From the NCBI GenBank assembly GCA_017410245.1, contig JAFQRE010000030.1:1-64000 (forward strand): a DNA stretch of 64,000 bases. Reading direction: 5' to 3'. Each line of letters begins with the position of its first letter. The first letter of the stretch is position 1. The stretch comes from Bacteroidaceae bacterium (GTDB lineage Bacteria > Bacteroidota > Bacteroidia > Bacteroidales > Barnesiellaceae_A). Positions 62,543 to 64,000 of this stretch are shown one piece after another. The notes under the pieces were generated by a model. That model saw nothing but the letters and a program-made list of their open reading frames with translations, did no database searches and was not told the DNA's origin. Made by a program: the position numbers and the translations under genes.

Positions 62543-62690
62543 CAAATATAGCGAAAGGTGAGTGAAGAAAGTCCAAGTTTACTTGGAAATTCTTCCGAAC
62601 CGCCCTCTATATTCTACAAATATAGCGAAAGGTGAGTGAAGAAAGGCCAAGTTTACTTGGAAATTTTTCTTAATGCTCTCCTATATTCTT
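62543..62690. repeat. Tandem 74-bp repeat carrying minus-strand -7 boxes
   Basis: Two copies start at 62543 and 62617. Each contains a -7 box for the minus strand (TATATTTG, complement of the first 8 bp), the shared block GCGAAAGGTGAGTGAAGAAA, and the perfect palindrome CCAAGTTTACTTGG. Both copies end in a CTATATTC-like stretch. The copies sit between two divergent genes, so they may supply one or two promoters for the nucleotidyltransferase gene. Confidence 0.75.
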
Positions 62691-62727
62691 TGAATGTCGT
62701 AATAAATTGCTCCTCGCAATCAATTTA

Positions 62728-64000
62728 TGAGTGGGTTAGCCGGAATTGTTGATAGTAGCATAGACTTGGAGTATCGTTTGGCAGTGATGTTGCGTAGTCT
62801 GGAGCATCAAGGTGGCAATGAGCGTGGTTTTTGGGTATCTTCTTTTGTAGAGACGCGTTTGGGGTTGGCTCATTGTGGAAAGAGTGTAGGCGAGTTGGAA
62901 GAAGACGTCAGGCAACCCTATGTCGATGAGGAGACTCAGCTTGTAGTGACTGTTGTGGGCGATATATACAATTATCGTGAGCTGCGTCGCCGATTGCAAG
63001 TACACTATACATTTGTTACCGATAGCTCGGTGGAAGTAGTTTCAAAGGCCTATCACCGATGGGGTGAAGAGTGTTTGGTTCAGTTGAATGGAGTCTTTGC
63101 ATTGGTAATTTATGACCGAGAAAAAGATGTATTGCTGTTGGCGCGTGACAGGTTTGGAGTAAAGCCGTTGTATTATTCGACACACCAAGGTAAACTATAT
63201 TTTGCATCGGAGGTGCGCTCTCTTTTTGCAGCCGGAGTGCCTCGGCGTATGTCGGTAGAGCAGTGGGCGGGTTATATGTTGTATTCGTCTTATGGTGCTC
63301 CCTATGCGACCTTTTGGGAAGGTGTGTATCAATTGCCGGCGGGCTGTTTGATGCGATACAATGGTTATTCGCTCAGTGATAAGTGTTGGTATAATTTGCA
63401 AGACGAGATATGGGAACTGCTTGCCGGTTATAAAGCGATAGAGCTGAGCGAGATGTTTGCTGCAGAGGTTGTTCATAGTATTGCTCGCTCGATGTCCGAT
63501 GTGACGATATGTGGATTGAGAGTGACTGGTCGTATAGAGTCGCAGTTGCTATATATGATAGCTGCTCAAGGGCAACAGAGTTGGAAAATAAGAACATTTA
63601 CCGGAGATATAGATTATATAGGCCAGCAACCATTGGCATCGCCGATATGGGTGACGGCAGACGATGCTGTAAAAGAGCTGGAGCAGATGCAGTATTGGCT
63701 CGAAGAACCATTTGATGGCAGTGAGTCGGTTGTGCGTATGGCTATGTTTCGACAAGCTCGACACAATGGGGTAGAGGTGGCTTTTAGCGGAATGGGTCTT
63801 GATGTGCTGTGGCAAGATGTATGGGATAGTACGGAGCAGATATATAATTACATTGTACATCACGATATATTCTCTCGCGATATTGTAGGTTGGGCTACTC
63901 GACCTGTTTATGAATGTGTTTTCGGCCGGGATACTGATAAAATGCGGTATTTAGACCTGTATTATGAACGTATTCCGCACATATTGCGTTTTTTTGACCG
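62728..64000 (+). CDS. Asparagine-synthase homologue lacking catalytic motifs, 3' end cut by window edge
   Basis: The first 424 codons of an AsnB-type protein. The fold is clear: a GATase-II-like N-domain (VGDIYNYRELRRRL near 78-90, LARDRFGVKPLYYS near 138-151, FASEVRSLFAAG) and the start of a synthetase domain. Key catalytic positions differ from AsnB. The N-terminus is MSGLAGIV, so Cys2 is Ser. The HRGPDxxG motif reads HQGGNERG at 27-34. The PP-loop SGGxDS reads TGRIES at 267-272. The SGxGxDE motif reads SGMGLDV at 354-360. The frame is open with no internal stop, arguing against simple decay. A pseudoenzyme or a protein with a new substrate is likely. Confidence 0.8.

Noticed and set aside
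62543..62690. CRISPR array
   Set aside because: Only two copies of a 74-bp unit with no distinct spacers, and no cas genes in the window.

Overview
The window reads as chromosomal DNA of a member of the order Bacteroidales. Four things point there. Most transcription units begin with the Bacteroidetes sigma-ABfr -7 box (TAnnTTTG), often with a TTG about 20 bp upstream. Several secreted proteins end in the type IX secretion (T9SS) sorting domain. There are fimbrillin-like lipoproteins and a membrane-bound TPR/AraC regulator. The order methyltransferase-ftsX-DUF3098-uppP-truB-queA and the group nadK/pdxJ/exbB/exbD/tonB are arrangements typical of Bacteroidales. I see no insertion sequence, integrase, phage gene, CRISPR array or rRNA. 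The only RNA genes found are two identical tRNA-Asn genes.

Layout. 1-890: an AT-rich edge with a truncated secreted protein and a doubtful ORF. 0.9-8.8 kb: a CoA-transferase, then miaB-MFS-HD, cvpA, sufB and a Gdx/SugE-type small exporter. 8.8-9.2 kb: a hairpin-rich non-coding stretch. 9.2-31 kb: mostly surface and secretion genes. These are a fimbrillin-like lipoprotein, a C10 cysteine protease paired with a small T9SS-tagged protein, a HAD phosphatase, the two tRNA-Asn genes, a large leucine-rich-repeat protein, an S41 protease, a PadR/DUF2812 pair, a T9SS anchor-J protein, a TPR-TM-AraC regulator, a beta-barrel protein and a pectate lyase. 31-48.6 kb: housekeeping genes (RNase H, aroK, nadK, an SDR, pdxJ-exbB-exbD-tonB, a secreted protein, pyrC with a dolichol-phosphate-mannose-type glycosyltransferase, hisS with a TerB-like protein, a Ca2+ P-type ATPase, transketolase). 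48.8-64 kb: an OmpA protein, folB, rpiB, a zinc metallopeptidase, a 1,389-residue T9SS protein, the queA-truB-uppP-DUF3098-ftsX-methyltransferase operon, a GlmU-like sugar nucleotidyltransferase, a tandem 74-bp repeat, and the start of an asparagine-synthase homologue.

The most interesting item is at the right edge. The asparagine-synthase homologue has lost the N-terminal cysteine and carries altered ATP-binding motifs, so it looks like a pseudoenzyme or repurposed enzyme. Other points worth a second look are a 17-codon Phe/Tyr/Cys-rich leader ORF before miaB, paired direct repeats just downstream of the padR promoter, a 12-bp inverted repeat that covers the start codon of a secreted protein gene, and a lone sufB without sufC, sufD or sufS. 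All family assignments come from reading motifs by eye; no database search was run.
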